Assembly (NCBI RefSeq): GCF_003544935.1
Contig: NZ_CP032098.1
Span: 558,001 to 622,000 of the forward strand
Direction: 5' to 3'
Length of the DNA stretch: 64,000 nt
DNA from: Malaciobacter molluscorum LMG 25693
Lineage (GTDB): Bacteria; Campylobacterota; Campylobacteria; Campylobacterales; Arcobacteraceae
Shown here: positions 6,796 to 15,326 of the stretch, one piece after another
Position numbering within the stretch: position 1 is the stretch's first letter
Layout of the letters: every line of letters starts with the position of its first letter
Notes under the pieces: generated by a model
Database searches by the model: none
The model's input: only the letters and a program-made list of their open reading frames with translations
Told to the model about the DNA's origin: nothing
Translations under genes and position numbers: made by a program

Positions 6796-7698
6796 TTATT
6801 CTTTATTTTTTAAATATATTAACAAAATTAAAATTATTATAGATAAGAATAGTGGATAAAAATAGTAATATTCTTTCAAAATAACTTTGTTTTGTTTTAT
6901 TTTTGATTTTTCTAAATTATCAATTTGTGAATAAATCTGTATTAAATCTTCTTTATTATTTGCATTAAAATATTTACCATTTGTTTGATTTGCGATTTCA
7001 TCTAGTATATATTCATTTTCACTGTCTATTCCGATTGTATAGACTTTTATATTATATTTTTTTAAAAGTTTTAAAGTAAGTTGATAAGGAATTTTACTTG
7101 ATGTATCTTCCCCATCTGTTAAAACAATGATAACTTTACTTTTTGCTGTTGAGTTTTTTAATATTTTAACACTACTTACTAATGAGTCAAAAAGTGCAGT
7201 TCTTGGACCAACTATTCCTATATTTAAGTAGTTTAATATATTTTTTTGTGCTTGTTTATCAAAGCTAAGTGTAGAAGCAATTAAAGCATTGTTTCCAAAT
7301 ACAACTAATGCAATATTATCATTAATTCTTTTAGTTATAAAATCACTCACTAGTTCTTTTACCACATCAAATCTATTTTCATTTATATTAAATTTATTAA
7401 AACCTCTTTGTTTCATAGAATCACTTGTGTCTAAGCTTAAAACTATGTCTATCCCATCACTATTTATATATTGAGTGTTTTTTATCTTTATTGGTGAAGC
7501 AAGTGCTGTAATAGCAAAAATAATAGCTAAATATTTTAAAAATTCAATTAATGAGGAATTCTTTTGACTACTTTTTTTTAATAAAAATAAGTGAGGCATA
7601 AAAATAGTTGATTCTTTTGCTTTGCAATATTTAAAGCATAAAAAGAAAATGATTAAAACCAAAAATATATAGGAGTATTCAAAACTAAAATTATACAT
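6796..7698 (-). CDS. VWA-domain membrane protein (BatA-like)
   Basis: The product has 300 residues. It has an N-terminal membrane helix (about residues 7-22), a second hydrophobic segment (about 54-68), a von Willebrand A domain with the metal-ion site DIVLSLDTSDSM (DxSxS) and TDGED, and a final membrane helix near residues 275-295. This is the BatA layout: the A domain is held on the membrane between helices. It is the last gene of a four-gene moxR operon and overlaps the preceding gene by 8 bases. MoxR/VWA systems are thought to act as chaperones for folding or metal loading of envelope complexes; the client here is unknown. Confidence 0.8.
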   Translation of the reverse strand: MYNFSFEYSYIFLVLIIFFLCFKYCKAKESTIFMPHLFLLKKSSQKNSSLIEFLKYLAIIFAITALASPIKIKNTQYINSDGIDIVLSLDTSDSMKQRGFNKFNINENRFDVVKELVSDFITKRINDNIALVVFGNNALIASTLSFDKQAQKNILNYLNIGIVGPRTALFDSLVSSVKILKNSTAKSKVIIVLTDGEDTSSKIPYQLTLKLLKKYNIKVYTIGIDSENEYILDEIANQTNGKYFNANNKEDLIQIYSQIDNLEKSKIKQNKVILKEYYYFYPLFLSIIILILLIYLKNKE

Positions 7699-8077
7699 CT
7701 ACTGAATCCATAAATCTATGAAATTGATTAATTACATTATTATCAAAAATTTGTACATTTTTTTTATATTTATACTTTTCTAAATTTTCAATCAGTTCAT
7801 AATACAATTTCTTACTTCTATCATCTTTTGCCACGATTCTTCCATACTTTGTTATTTTATATGCATCCTCTTTACTATTATTAAGAGTGATGTTTTCTAA
7901 TATTTCAAATGCAATTTCTTCTTCACTTTTCTTTTTATTTAGAAATGATTTTATAATAAAATATAAAGTAATTAAACAAATAATACTTATGAATATAATT
8001 AAACAAATGTATATATAAAAAGAATAATCAGGAATTGTAACAAGATTTTTAATATCATTTATTTTTAATTCATTCAT
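7691..8077 (-). CDS. Small one-helix membrane protein of the MoxR operon (DUF4381-like)
   Basis: The product has 128 residues. A membrane helix at about residues 20-45 (FYIYICLIIFISIICLITLY) is followed by a charged cytoplasmic region rich in Lys and Glu. Size, topology and position between the DUF58 and VWA genes match the DUF4381 proteins of MoxR operons. The start overlaps the stop of the DUF58 gene and the end overlaps the VWA gene, so all are translationally coupled. It probably helps assemble the complex at the membrane. The family assignment rests mainly on context. Confidence 0.6.
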   Translation of the reverse strand: MNELKINDIKNLVTIPDYSFYIYICLIIFISIICLITLYFIIKSFLNKKKSEEEIAFEILENITLNNSKEDAYKITKYGRIVAKDDRSKKLYYELIENLEKYKYKKNVQIFDNNVINQFHRFMDSVDV

Positions 8078-8910
8078 TATTTCATTAACCTTATTAATTT
8101 TGAAAAAGGGTTTTCATCTGTATATATTTTTATAAAATTTATATTACATTTTCTTAAATGTTCATACAATATATGATCATTTTGTTTTAATAATTTTTTA
8201 TATTCATTAATTGAAGTTTTGTCTAAAATACCTTTATATTCAATACCATTTTCTAAATCTCTTAATTGAACATTTCCAAGTGTAGTAAGATTCTCTTCAA
8301 ATTTATCTCTTACTATAATTACTACAACTTCATGTTTTTTACTTAAAAGTTTTAAATCAATTTTTGAACTATCAAAAAAATCACCAATCAAAAATATTAA
8401 TGATCTTCTTTTTAAGTGAGAAAATAGTTGATTACAAATAGCTTTGTAATCACATTTTTTACCTACACTTTTATAATTAAAAATATTTTCAGCCATTCTA
8501 TTTACACTGAAATTTTTTTTACTCTTTTTTGTACAAACTTCAATATTGTTATTTGCTATATATGAAGAGAAAGTATCTCCTTGTTTTATTGCACTAAAAG
8601 CAAGAATAGAAGATATTTCACAAATTAAATCTTGTTTGAAAACATCAGTACCAAAATATACACTTCCATTTAAAATAGGTACAATATTTATATTTAACTC
8701 TTTTTGAGCATGAAAAACTTTTACATAAGGTTTTTGTAGTTTTGCACTAATAACCCAATCAATATTTTTTACATCTTCTCCATATTCATACTCTTTTAGT
8801 TCTAAAAAGTCATAACCTTCACCTTTTAGTTTAGAACTATTATTTCCAACAATTTCACTAAAAACTTCTTTTTTGCTTTTAATTAAGATTTTTTTTAATT
8901 TTGCATTCAT
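8077..8910 (-). CDS. DUF58 domain protein of the MoxR operon
   Basis: The product has 277 residues and no membrane helix. The N-terminal part has EYEYGEDVKNIDWVISAK, the conserved DUF58 core (YxxGDDxRxIDWxxSA), and later SLIFLIGDFFD and a VVIIVRDKFE strand consistent with the degenerate VWA-like fold of this family. DUF58 proteins always accompany MoxR ATPases. It overlaps its neighbours by single bases, so moxR, this gene, the small membrane gene and the VWA gene form one operon read right to left. Confidence 0.85.
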   Translation of the reverse strand: MNAKLKKILIKSKKEVFSEIVGNNSSKLKGEGYDFLELKEYEYGEDVKNIDWVISAKLQKPYVKVFHAQKELNINIVPILNGSVYFGTDVFKQDLICEISSILAFSAIKQGDTFSSYIANNNIEVCTKKSKKNFSVNRMAENIFNYKSVGKKCDYKAICNQLFSHLKRRSLIFLIGDFFDSSKIDLKLLSKKHEVVVIIVRDKFEENLTTLGNVQLRDLENGIEYKGILDKTSINEYKKLLKQNDHILYEHLRKCNINFIKIYTDENPFSKLIRLMK

Positions 8911-9863
8911 TAAGGTATATCAATATTTTCTATTATTTTTTGTATTACATCATCAACATTAATATCTTGTGCTTGAGCTTCATAACTTAATATAACTCTA
9001 TGTCTTAAAACATTTTTTACAATTAAAGCTACATCGATTGGACTAACATAATCATTCCCTCTTATATATGCTTGTGCTTTAACTGCTTTAAACATATCAA
9101 TTGTAGCTCTTGGACTTGCTCCAAATTCAATTTGAGAAGCAATCTCTTCTAAGCCATAATTTTTTGGGTCTCTTGTTGCACAAATAATATCAACAATATA
9201 CTCTTCAATCTCTTTATCAATATGAACTTCAAATATCTCTTCTTTTATTTTTTCTAGTTCATTTCTATTAATAATAGTATTTAAATCAATTTGTTGTTTA
9301 CTTGATGCCATTTTTGCAATTTCATACTCTTGTTCTTTTGTATTGTATGAAACTACAATTTTAAACATAAATCTATCTAATTGAGCTTCAGGTAAAGAGT
9401 AAGCTCCTTCTTGTTCTATTGGATTTTGTGTTGCTAAAACTAAAAATGGTTTATCTATTGAAAAACTATTATCTCCAATGGTAACTTGTCTTTCTTGCAT
9501 AACTTCAAGAAGCGCAGATTGTACTTTTGCTGGAGCTCTATTTATCTCATCTGCTAATAATAAATTTGTAAAAACAGGTCCCTTTTTTATTTTAAATTCA
9601 CCTGTTTTCATATCATATATTTGTGCACCAATAATATCACTTGGTAATAAATCAGGAGTAAATTGAACTCTTTTAAAATTTAAATCAATTGTTTTTGCTA
9701 ATGCATTAACAGTTGTAGTTTTTGCAAGACCTGGAACACCTTCAAGTAAAATGTGACCATTTGTTAATAATCCAATTAACAAAGCATCTATCATTTCATC
9801 TTGACCAATTATTTTTTTTGATAACTCTTTTTTTATTTTTAAAATTACTTCAAAACTATTCAT
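8910..9863 (-). CDS. MoxR-family AAA+ ATPase
   Basis: The product has 317 residues. Walker A is GVPGLAKTT, Walker B is LLADEINRAP, the pore-region sequence is VMQERQVTIG, sensor 1 is LATQNPIEQEG and the sensor 2 region contains GASPRATID. These are hallmark MoxR motifs. MoxR ATPases are thought to remodel proteins, together with VWA-domain partners, for cofactor insertion or complex assembly. It is the first gene of the minus-strand operon that continues with DUF58, a small membrane protein and VWA. The promoter should lie in the 118-base divergent gap before mltC; TATAAT-like sequences are abundant there, so I do not pick one. Confidence 0.92.
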   Translation of the reverse strand: MNSFEVILKIKKELSKKIIGQDEMIDALLIGLLTNGHILLEGVPGLAKTTTVNALAKTIDLNFKRVQFTPDLLPSDIIGAQIYDMKTGEFKIKKGPVFTNLLLADEINRAPAKVQSALLEVMQERQVTIGDNSFSIDKPFLVLATQNPIEQEGAYSLPEAQLDRFMFKIVVSYNTKEQEYEIAKMASSKQQIDLNTIINRNELEKIKEEIFEVHIDKEIEEYIVDIICATRDPKNYGLEEIASQIEFGASPRATIDMFKAVKAQAYIRGNDYVSPIDVALIVKNVLRHRVILSYEAQAQDINVDDVIQKIIENIDIP

Positions 9864-9981
9864 ATATTTATTATTACCTTTTTTTAGATTTTTAATTTTA
9901 TCAAAATAGAAATAAATGCACTTTAAAACAAAAAATTACTAATTCAAGCTGAATGTATATAATTTTTGTTAAAATAATTTT

Positions 9982-11160
9982 ATGAAAAGAAGTGTATTTA
10001 TATTAATTTTAATATTTTTTTTAGTTGGTTGTAGTAGTACAGATATTTATAATATTACTAGAGCAGCAATTAGTAAAGATCCTTCAATTGCATTTAAGTC
10101 ATTGGCTAGATCTAAAAGTATTTCTTATGTAACAAATCCTAAAAGTTTAGAAAATGATATAAAATCATTAGATAAAAACTTTAAAAAAATTATTTTGACA
10201 TTTACTAAAGCTATTAGTGGTGAGTGGGGAAAAGATAATATTGAGTTACCAAAACAAAAAGAATATGTAAAATATATGCAAAACTATAAAAGTAGAGCAT
10301 TAATTGATTTTGATAAAGGTCTAGTAACTGTTGAAACAGTTGATGAAAAAAATACAAAAGATAGTTTGCATAATGCAATTGTAACTGCACTTTTACTTCC
10401 TGATGACCCTCAATCTGTTGATTTATTTAATTCTAATAGAGTTAAATTAGGAAAAACTCCATATTTATTAGGAGAAGTTAAAGATGATCAAAATAAAAAT
10501 ATAAGATATTTATGGAGAGCAAATAGATTTGCTTCAATTTTGACAAAAAATATAAAATATAAAACAATCAAAAAAGATAATAAAAATTTAAAAGTATCAT
10601 ATATTGAAATTCCCATGGTTAAAGACCATGCCACAATTAGGGTTGCAAAATTTAAAAATATTGTAGATAAGTATTCAAAAAGATATAAGATAAGTAAAAA
10701 TTTAATTTATGCAATTATAAAAACTGAGAGTAATTTTAATCAATTTGCAATAAGTAACGCAGGTGCAATAGGTTTAATGCAAATTGTACCTACAACAGCT
10801 GGGCAAGATGCATATAAATATCTAACAAATAAAAACTATACTCCCAATAAGTCTTATTTATTTAATGCTGATAATAATATAAAATTAGGTACGGTTTATT
10901 TAAAAATATTAAATGATAGATATTTAAGTGGAATATATAATAAAGTATCAAAAGAGTATTGTGTGATAAGTGCTTATAATACAGGAAGTGGAAATGTTCT
11001 TAAAACATTTAGTTCAAATAAAACAAAAGCAAAAAATATAATAAATAAAAGTAGTGCTTCTCAAGTCTATAAAAAACTTATAAATGATCTACCTTATACT
11101 GAAACAAGAAGATATCTTAAAAAAGTAGTTACTAATAAAAAAGGATTTGTTGCTTTATAA
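9982..11160 (+). CDS. mltC: Membrane-bound lytic murein transglycosylase, MltC-like lipoprotein
   Basis: The product has 392 residues. The signal peptide ends in the lipobox LVGC (Cys at about residue 17), so it is an outer- or inner-membrane lipoprotein. The middle region resembles the MltC N-terminal domain. The C-terminal part is a goose-lysozyme-like SLT domain: AIIKTESNFNQFAIS with the catalytic Glu, then GAIGLMQIVPTTAG, and later AYNTGSGNV. It cleaves the glycan strands of peptidoglycan, forming 1,6-anhydro ends. It stands alone, divergent from the moxR operon, and is followed by a hairpin with a T tract. Confidence 0.85.
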   Translation: MKRSVFILILIFFLVGCSSTDIYNITRAAISKDPSIAFKSLARSKSISYVTNPKSLENDIKSLDKNFKKIILTFTKAISGEWGKDNIELPKQKEYVKYMQNYKSRALIDFDKGLVTVETVDEKNTKDSLHNAIVTALLLPDDPQSVDLFNSNRVKLGKTPYLLGEVKDDQNKNIRYLWRANRFASILTKNIKYKTIKKDNKNLKVSYIEIPMVKDHATIRVAKFKNIVDKYSKRYKISKNLIYAIIKTESNFNQFAISNAGAIGLMQIVPTTAGQDAYKYLTNKNYTPNKSYLFNADNNIKLGTVYLKILNDRYLSGIYNKVSKEYCVISAYNTGSGNVLKTFSSNKTKAKNIINKSSASQVYKKLINDLPYTETRRYLKKVVTNKKGFVAL

Positions 11161-11162
11161 AA

Positions 11163-11184
11163 GCAAAACTTTTTAGTTTTTTTG
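11163..11184 (+). terminator. Likely intrinsic terminator of mltC
   Basis: AAAACT (11165-11170), loop TTTT, AGTTTT (11175-11180) and further T's to 11183, three bases after the mltC stop. The stem is weak because it has little G+C, but the T7 tract is convincing. Confidence 0.5.
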
Positions 11185-11261
11185 ACTTAAACTTAAATTA
11201 AAGTTAATTTAGATATTATACGCGTTCTTAATTATCTTTAATTACTTTTAGATATGAAAGA

Positions 11262-11340
11262 AACCTCACATGTGTCAGTCCTAAAATGGGTTGTATTGTT
11301 ATGATACTAAGGGGCACAGAGGAAAAAACCCAATTGAAAA
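11262..11340 (+). promoter_or_regulatory. Structured rpsB leader, possible S2 autoregulatory element with pseudoknot
   Basis: The 204-base gap before rpsB holds unusually G+C-rich, complementary blocks. CCTC (11264-11267) can pair with GAGG (11319-11322), GTG (11272-11274) with CAC (11315-11317), and TCCT (11279-11282) with AGGG (11310-11313), making a nested stem. GGGTT (11288-11292), inside it, can pair with AACCC (11327-11331), outside it, which gives a pseudoknot. Ribosomal protein S2 is known to repress its own operon through the rpsB leader in other bacteria. A promoter probably lies near TATTAT/TATACG at 11212-11222. The pairing is by eye and is not covariation-tested. Confidence 0.5.
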
Positions 11341-11364
11341 AAATAAAAACTTAGGAGAAACAAT

Positions 11365-12156
11365 ATGGTTACAATGAAAGACCTATTAGAATGTGGTGTA
11401 CACTTCGGACACCAAACAAGAAGATGGAATCCAAAAATGAAAAAATTCATTTTCGGTGTTAGAAAAAATATTTATATTATCGACTTACAAAAAACATTAA
11501 GATATTTTAGATATACATATAATGTAGTAAGAGATGCAGCTGCTGAAGGTCAAACTATGATCTTTGTTGGTACTAAAAAACAAGCTAGTGAAGCTGTAAA
11601 AAGAGCTGCTGAATCTTGTGGTATGCCATATGTTAACCATAGATGGTTAGGTGGTATGTTAACAAACTACGGAACAATCAAAAAATCAATTAGAAAATTA
11701 GAAGTTATTAAAAAAATGAGAGAAGAAGGTCAATTTGATCTTTTAACTAAAAAAGAAGCTTTAATGCTTTCAAGAAAAGAAGAAAAATTAGAGTTATATC
11801 TTGGTGGTATCAAAGAAATGAAAAACTTACCAGATTTAATGTTCGTTCTTGATGCAGTTAAAGAAAAAATTGCAATTAAAGAAGCAAGAAGATTAGGAAT
11901 TAAAGTAGTTGCTCCTTTAGATACAAACTGCGATCCTGATTTAGTAGATTTCCCAATTCCAGGAAATGATGATGCTATTAGATCAATTCAATTATTTTGT
12001 CAAGAAATGGCAGCAGCAGTAAACGAAGGTAAAGCAGCAGCTGCGGATGCAGAAGGTAATGATGAACTTGATGCTCCTGTAACTGAAGAGGAAGCAAAAG
12101 AAGTAGTTGCTGAAGCAGTAGCAGAGGAAGAAACTACAACTGAAGAGGAAGCGTAA
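11365..12156 (+). CDS. rpsB: 30S ribosomal protein S2
   Basis: The product has 263 residues. The opening [20 protein letters not shown] and the segments IFVGTKKQA and [12 protein letters not shown] are S2 signatures. The C-terminal 35 residues are an acidic/alanine extension ([16 protein letters not shown]). S2 binds the head-body junction of the small subunit and is needed for S1 binding. AGGAG lies 8 bases before the ATG. It forms the standard operon with tsf, 2 bases downstream. Confidence 0.98.
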   Translation: MVTMKDLLECGVHFGHQTRRWNPKMKKFIFGVRKNIYIIDLQKTLRYFRYTYNVVRDAAAEGQTMIFVGTKKQASEAVKRAAESCGMPYVNHRWLGGMLTNYGTIKKSIRKLEVIKKMREEGQFDLLTKKEALMLSRKEEKLELYLGGIKEMKNLPDLMFVLDAVKEKIAIKEARRLGIKVVAPLDTNCDPDLVDFPIPGNDDAIRSIQLFCQEMAAAVNEGKAAAADAEGNDELDAPVTEEEAKEVVAEAVAEEETTTEEEA

Positions 12157-12158
12157 TC

Positions 12159-13205
12159 ATGGCAGGTGCAACTCCAAAATTAATCAAACAATTAAGAGAA
12201 ATGACTGGTGCAGGTATGCTTGATTGTAAAAATGCTTTAAATGAGTGTGATGGTGATTTAGATAAATCTATTCAACACTTAAGAGAAGCAGGATTAGGTA
12301 AAGCTGCTAAAAAAGCTGGTAATGTTGCAGCTGAAGGATTAATTTCAGTATTAGTTAATGATGATTTTACTAAAGGTACTATTTTAGAACTTAATTCTCA
12401 AACTGACTTTGTTGCTAAAAATGATAATTTTATCTCTTTAACTAAAGAGATTACAAATCATGCACAAGTTAATGATATTAAAGATGCTGAAACTTTAGCT
12501 TCATCTACAATTAATGGACAAGAATTTACTACATTTTTAAATGAAAAGATTGCAACAATTGGTGAAAATCTTGTTGCTAGAAAATTAGCTTCTGTTGAAG
12601 GACAAGTAGTTAATGGTTATGTTCATGCAACTGGTAGAGTAGGAGTTTTATTAGCTGCAACTTGTGATGATGCTGCTAAAGAAAAAACAGCTGCATTATT
12701 AAAAAGTGTAGCAATGCATGCTTCAGCTATGAAACCAACTGTTATTTCATATACTGATTTAGACCCAGAATTTGTTGAGTCTGAAAACAGAGCGATTATT
12801 GCTGAAATTGAAGCTGATAATGATGAATTAAAAAGATTAGGAAAACCTTTAAAAAACATTCCTGATTTTGTATCTATGTCTCAATTAACAGATGAAGCTA
12901 TTGCTAATGCAAAAGCTAAATTTGAAGATGAGTTAAAACAACAAGGTAAACCAGAAAAAATTTGGGACAAAATTATTCCAGGAAAAATTGAAAGATATAT
13001 TCAAGATAATACACAATTAGATGGTAGATTAGCATTATTATCTCAACCATATGTAATGGATGATAAAAAAACAGTTGAGCAAGCTATTGCTGATACTGAT
13101 GCTTCAATTAAAATTGTTGAATATATTAGATTTGAACTTGGTGAAGGTATTGAGGTAGAAGAAGAAGATTTTGCAGCAGAAGTTGCAAAACAAATGGGTA
13201 AATAA
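12159..13205 (+). CDS. tsf: Translation elongation factor Ts
   Basis: The product has 348 residues. The N-terminal UBA-like domain (LIKQLREMTGAGMLDCKNAL) is followed by the core with NSQTDFVAKNDNF, the TDFV element that contacts EF-Tu, and two dimer subdomains. EF-Ts exchanges GDP for GTP on EF-Tu in the cytoplasm. It is longer than E. coli EF-Ts (283), with an inserted segment near residues 200-290, as in other Campylobacterota. It lies 2 bases after rpsB. A GC-rich hairpin follows about 60 bases after its stop, already inside the next gene. Confidence 0.97.
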   Translation: MAGATPKLIKQLREMTGAGMLDCKNALNECDGDLDKSIQHLREAGLGKAAKKAGNVAAEGLISVLVNDDFTKGTILELNSQTDFVAKNDNFISLTKEITNHAQVNDIKDAETLASSTINGQEFTTFLNEKIATIGENLVARKLASVEGQVVNGYVHATGRVGVLLAATCDDAAKEKTAALLKSVAMHASAMKPTVISYTDLDPEFVESENRAIIAEIEADNDELKRLGKPLKNIPDFVSMSQLTDEAIANAKAKFEDELKQQGKPEKIWDKIIPGKIERYIQDNTQLDGRLALLSQPYVMDDKKTVEQAIADTDASIKIVEYIRFELGEGIEVEEEDFAAEVAKQMGK

Positions 13206-13221
13206 TCCATAAAGTTTAATT

Positions 13222-13911
13222 GTGCGCGAACAAAAAGAAAATAGCTCGTCACATCATATTCAAAATCCCCTTTTGCTGGAAGCAAAGGGGATTTCTCATA
13301 AATTTGACTACGAACTTTTTAATAATATAAACTTGTCTTTATATAAAAATGAAACTATTGCTATTATTGGTATGAGTGGTAGTGGAAAATCTACATTGTT
13401 AAATATATTATCATCTCTTTTACAACCAAATGAAGGTTCTGTTCTTTATAATGGTGTTGATATATATAAATTGAAAAAATCAAAGCTTTTAAATATACGT
13501 AGAGAAGATTTTGGTATAATATTTCAAGCACACTATTTATTTAGAGGATTTAGTGCAAAAGAGAATTTAGATATTGCAACATTATTAAGTTCAAATGAGA
13601 TAGATACTACTTTACTTAAAAATCTTGATATTGAACATGTTATAAATCAAGGTGTTGGAGAGTTAAGTGGAGGTCAGCAGCAAAGATTATCAATTGCTAG
13701 GGTTTTAACAAAAAAACCAAAAGTAATTTTTGCTGATGAACCTACAGGTAATTTAGATAAGCAGACTTCTACTCATGTAATGGATGCATTATTTAAGTAT
13801 GTTAAAAATGGTGAGGCTGGACTTATTTTAGTTACACATGATGAAGAACTTGCAAGTAAATGTGATAGAACTTTTAAAGTTGTTGATTTAAAGTTAGAGG
13901 AGATAAGGTGA
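13222..13911 (+). CDS. LolD-like ABC transporter ATPase
   Basis: The product has 229 residues. Walker A is GMSGSGKST, the Q loop lies in IIFQAHYLFRGF, the signature is LSGGQQQR, Walker B is VIFADEPTGNLD, and the H loop is in LVTHDEE. This is the MacB/LolD subfamily, which powers lipoprotein release or similar envelope export, but no LolC/E permease is adjacent. The start is uncertain: GTG at 13222 is annotated, but the conserved domain begins only at LLLEAKGISH (about residue 17), and a strong hairpin (13263-13294) sits over codons 14-24. A shorter start, for example TTG at 13273, is possible. It continues into a four-base overlap with the next gene. Confidence 0.8.
   Translation: MREQKENSSSHHIQNPLLLEAKGISHKFDYELFNNINLSLYKNETIAIIGMSGSGKSTLLNILSSLLQPNEGSVLYNGVDIYKLKKSKLLNIRREDFGIIFQAHYLFRGFSAKENLDIATLLSSNEIDTTLLKNLDIEHVINQGVGELSGGQQQRLSIARVLTKKPKVIFADEPTGNLDKQTSTHVMDALFKYVKNGEAGLILVTHDEELASKCDRTFKVVDLKLEEIR
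13263..13294 (+). terminator. Strong GC hairpin after tsf, inside the 5' end of the ABC gene
   Basis: AAATCCCCTTTTGCT pairs with AGCAAAGGGGATTT around a GGA loop, about 14 base pairs with one bulged T. It is the strongest hairpin by G+C in this part of the window. It lacks a long T tract downstream (ATTTCTC), so it could be a partial terminator, an attenuator or an mRNA processing site between the highly expressed rpsB-tsf pair and the ABC gene. Confidence 0.45.
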
Positions 13912-14699
13912 ATTTATTATTAGTCAGTGATACAACAATTATTATAAAAATTTTTACATTAATATGTAAAAAGTTAGGAATAAAATTAGATATTCAAAAT
14001 AAATATGAAATAGAAGAAAAAAAAGATTTTATAATAATTGATCAAAAATTCATTGATGATAAATTTAATAACTTTAAAAAACAATGCTCAAAATTAGGTG
14101 CGATTTCAAATGATGAATTGCCATTTGATAAAGCAAGAGATTTTATTATTCCTCGACCATTTTTACCTCTACAATTACAAGATATATTAAAAGAACAGAT
14201 ACAATTCTTAAAAGAAGAGAGTGTTGCTGAAAAAAAAGATATATCAAAAAAGTCTAATTTTAATATAAATTTAGATGAAGATCCAAGTGATTTAACTAAT
14301 TATGTAGAATCACTTGCAGATGATATTGCAGCAGATATTGATGATGATACAGATGAAAGTATTGTGACTTTAGCTTCATTAAGAGAAGGTGGAGTATTAG
14401 ATAATAGTGAATTAAGTAAAATTACTGATATATTAAGATACGAAGATGTACAAAACGAAGTTATAAAAGATGAAAATGATTGGAAAGAGTTATCTGATAT
14501 TATAGATGACGCATTAACAGAAGTAAATGAATATGATTTGACACATCCAAGTGAACCATTAAAATTAATTCTTAGTAGATATTCAATAGAAGAATTAAAA
14601 CCTCTTTTACAAAAATTTGATCAATCAGTTATTGATAAGTTATCAAATGGTGAAGATGTAGATTTAAAATTATGTTTAAAGGAAACAGCTAATGTTTAG
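13908..14699 (+). CDS. Acidic protein with a degenerate receiver-like N-terminus
   Basis: The product has 263 residues. It starts at GTG, overlapping the previous stop. The first about 95 residues alternate hydrophobic strands and helices (LLVSDTTIIIKIFTLI, DFIIIDQKF) and end in IIPRPFLPLQLQDIL. This is reminiscent of a response-regulator domain where KPF has become RPF and the phospho-acceptor Asp is not obvious. The rest is very acidic and helical (ADDIAADIDDDTDES). A role in protein contacts is possible; no enzymatic motif is visible. It is coupled to gmk by an 8-base overlap. Confidence 0.5.
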   Translation: MNLLLVSDTTIIIKIFTLICKKLGIKLDIQNKYEIEEKKDFIIIDQKFIDDKFNNFKKQCSKLGAISNDELPFDKARDFIIPRPFLPLQLQDILKEQIQFLKEESVAEKKDISKKSNFNINLDEDPSDLTNYVESLADDIAADIDDDTDESIVTLASLREGGVLDNSELSKITDILRYEDVQNEVIKDENDWKELSDIIDDALTEVNEYDLTHPSEPLKLILSRYSIEELKPLLQKFDQSVIDKLSNGEDVDLKLCLKETANV

Positions 14700-15312
14700 T
14701 GAATTTGGAGCAATATTACTTATCTCTGGACCAAGCGGATGTGGTAAATCGACTCTGTTAAAAGAGGTTTACAAAGATATTGATGAGTATTATTTCTCAA
14801 TTTCTACTACTACAAGAGCTCCAAGAGAGGGTGAACAACATGGAGTTGATTACTTTTTTGTTTCAAAAGAAGAATTTGAAAAAGATATAAAAGGTGGAAA
14901 CTTCTTAGAATATGCTAATGTTCATGAAAATTATTATGGAACATCATTAAAGCCTGTAAAAAAAGCTTTAGAAGAAGGTAAATTAGTTATCTTTGATATT
15001 GATGTTCAAGGACATGATTTAGTTAAAAGAACAGACCTTGCACCTTATGTTACATCTGTTTTTATAACTACTCCTACGCTTACTGAATTAGAAAATAGAT
15101 TAAATTCAAGAGCAACTGATTCAAAAGATGTGATAGAAAAAAGAATTAAGAATGCAAAAATTGAAATTAATTCAGTTGATAAATATGATTATTTTTTAAT
15201 AAATGATGATTTACAAAAAGCTAGTAAGAAATTAGTATCAATTGCAAATATTACAAAAATTAAATCAACTTTATTTGATAAAAATGAAGTTATAAATTCT
15301 TGGATGAAGTAG
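14692..15312 (+). CDS. gmk: Guanylate kinase
   Basis: The product has 206 residues. The P-loop is SGPSGCGKSTLL, followed by the GMP-binding segment STTTRAPREGEQHGVDYFFV and the lid region with NRLNSRATDS. It converts GMP and ATP to GDP and ADP in purine nucleotide metabolism. The length is normal. The start codon lies inside the end of the preceding gene. The gene converges with a GGDEF/EAL gene, and the two stop codons share a perfect 9-bp inverted repeat. Confidence 0.96.
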   Translation: MFSEFGAILLISGPSGCGKSTLLKEVYKDIDEYYFSISTTTRAPREGEQHGVDYFFVSKEEFEKDIKGGNFLEYANVHENYYGTSLKPVKKALEEGKLVIFDIDVQGHDLVKRTDLAPYVTSVFITTPTLTELENRLNSRATDSKDVIEKRIKNAKIEINSVDKYDYFLINDDLQKASKKLVSIANITKIKSTLFDKNEVINSWMK

Positions 15313-15326
15313 TATTATACTTCATC
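15303..15326. terminator. Perfect inverted repeat across convergent stops (gmk / EAL gene)
   Basis: GATGAAGTA (15303-15311) and TACTTCATC (15318-15326) with a 6-base loop. The stop codons of both genes are in it. No T tract follows on either side, so terminator function is likely but unproven. Confidence 0.4.
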
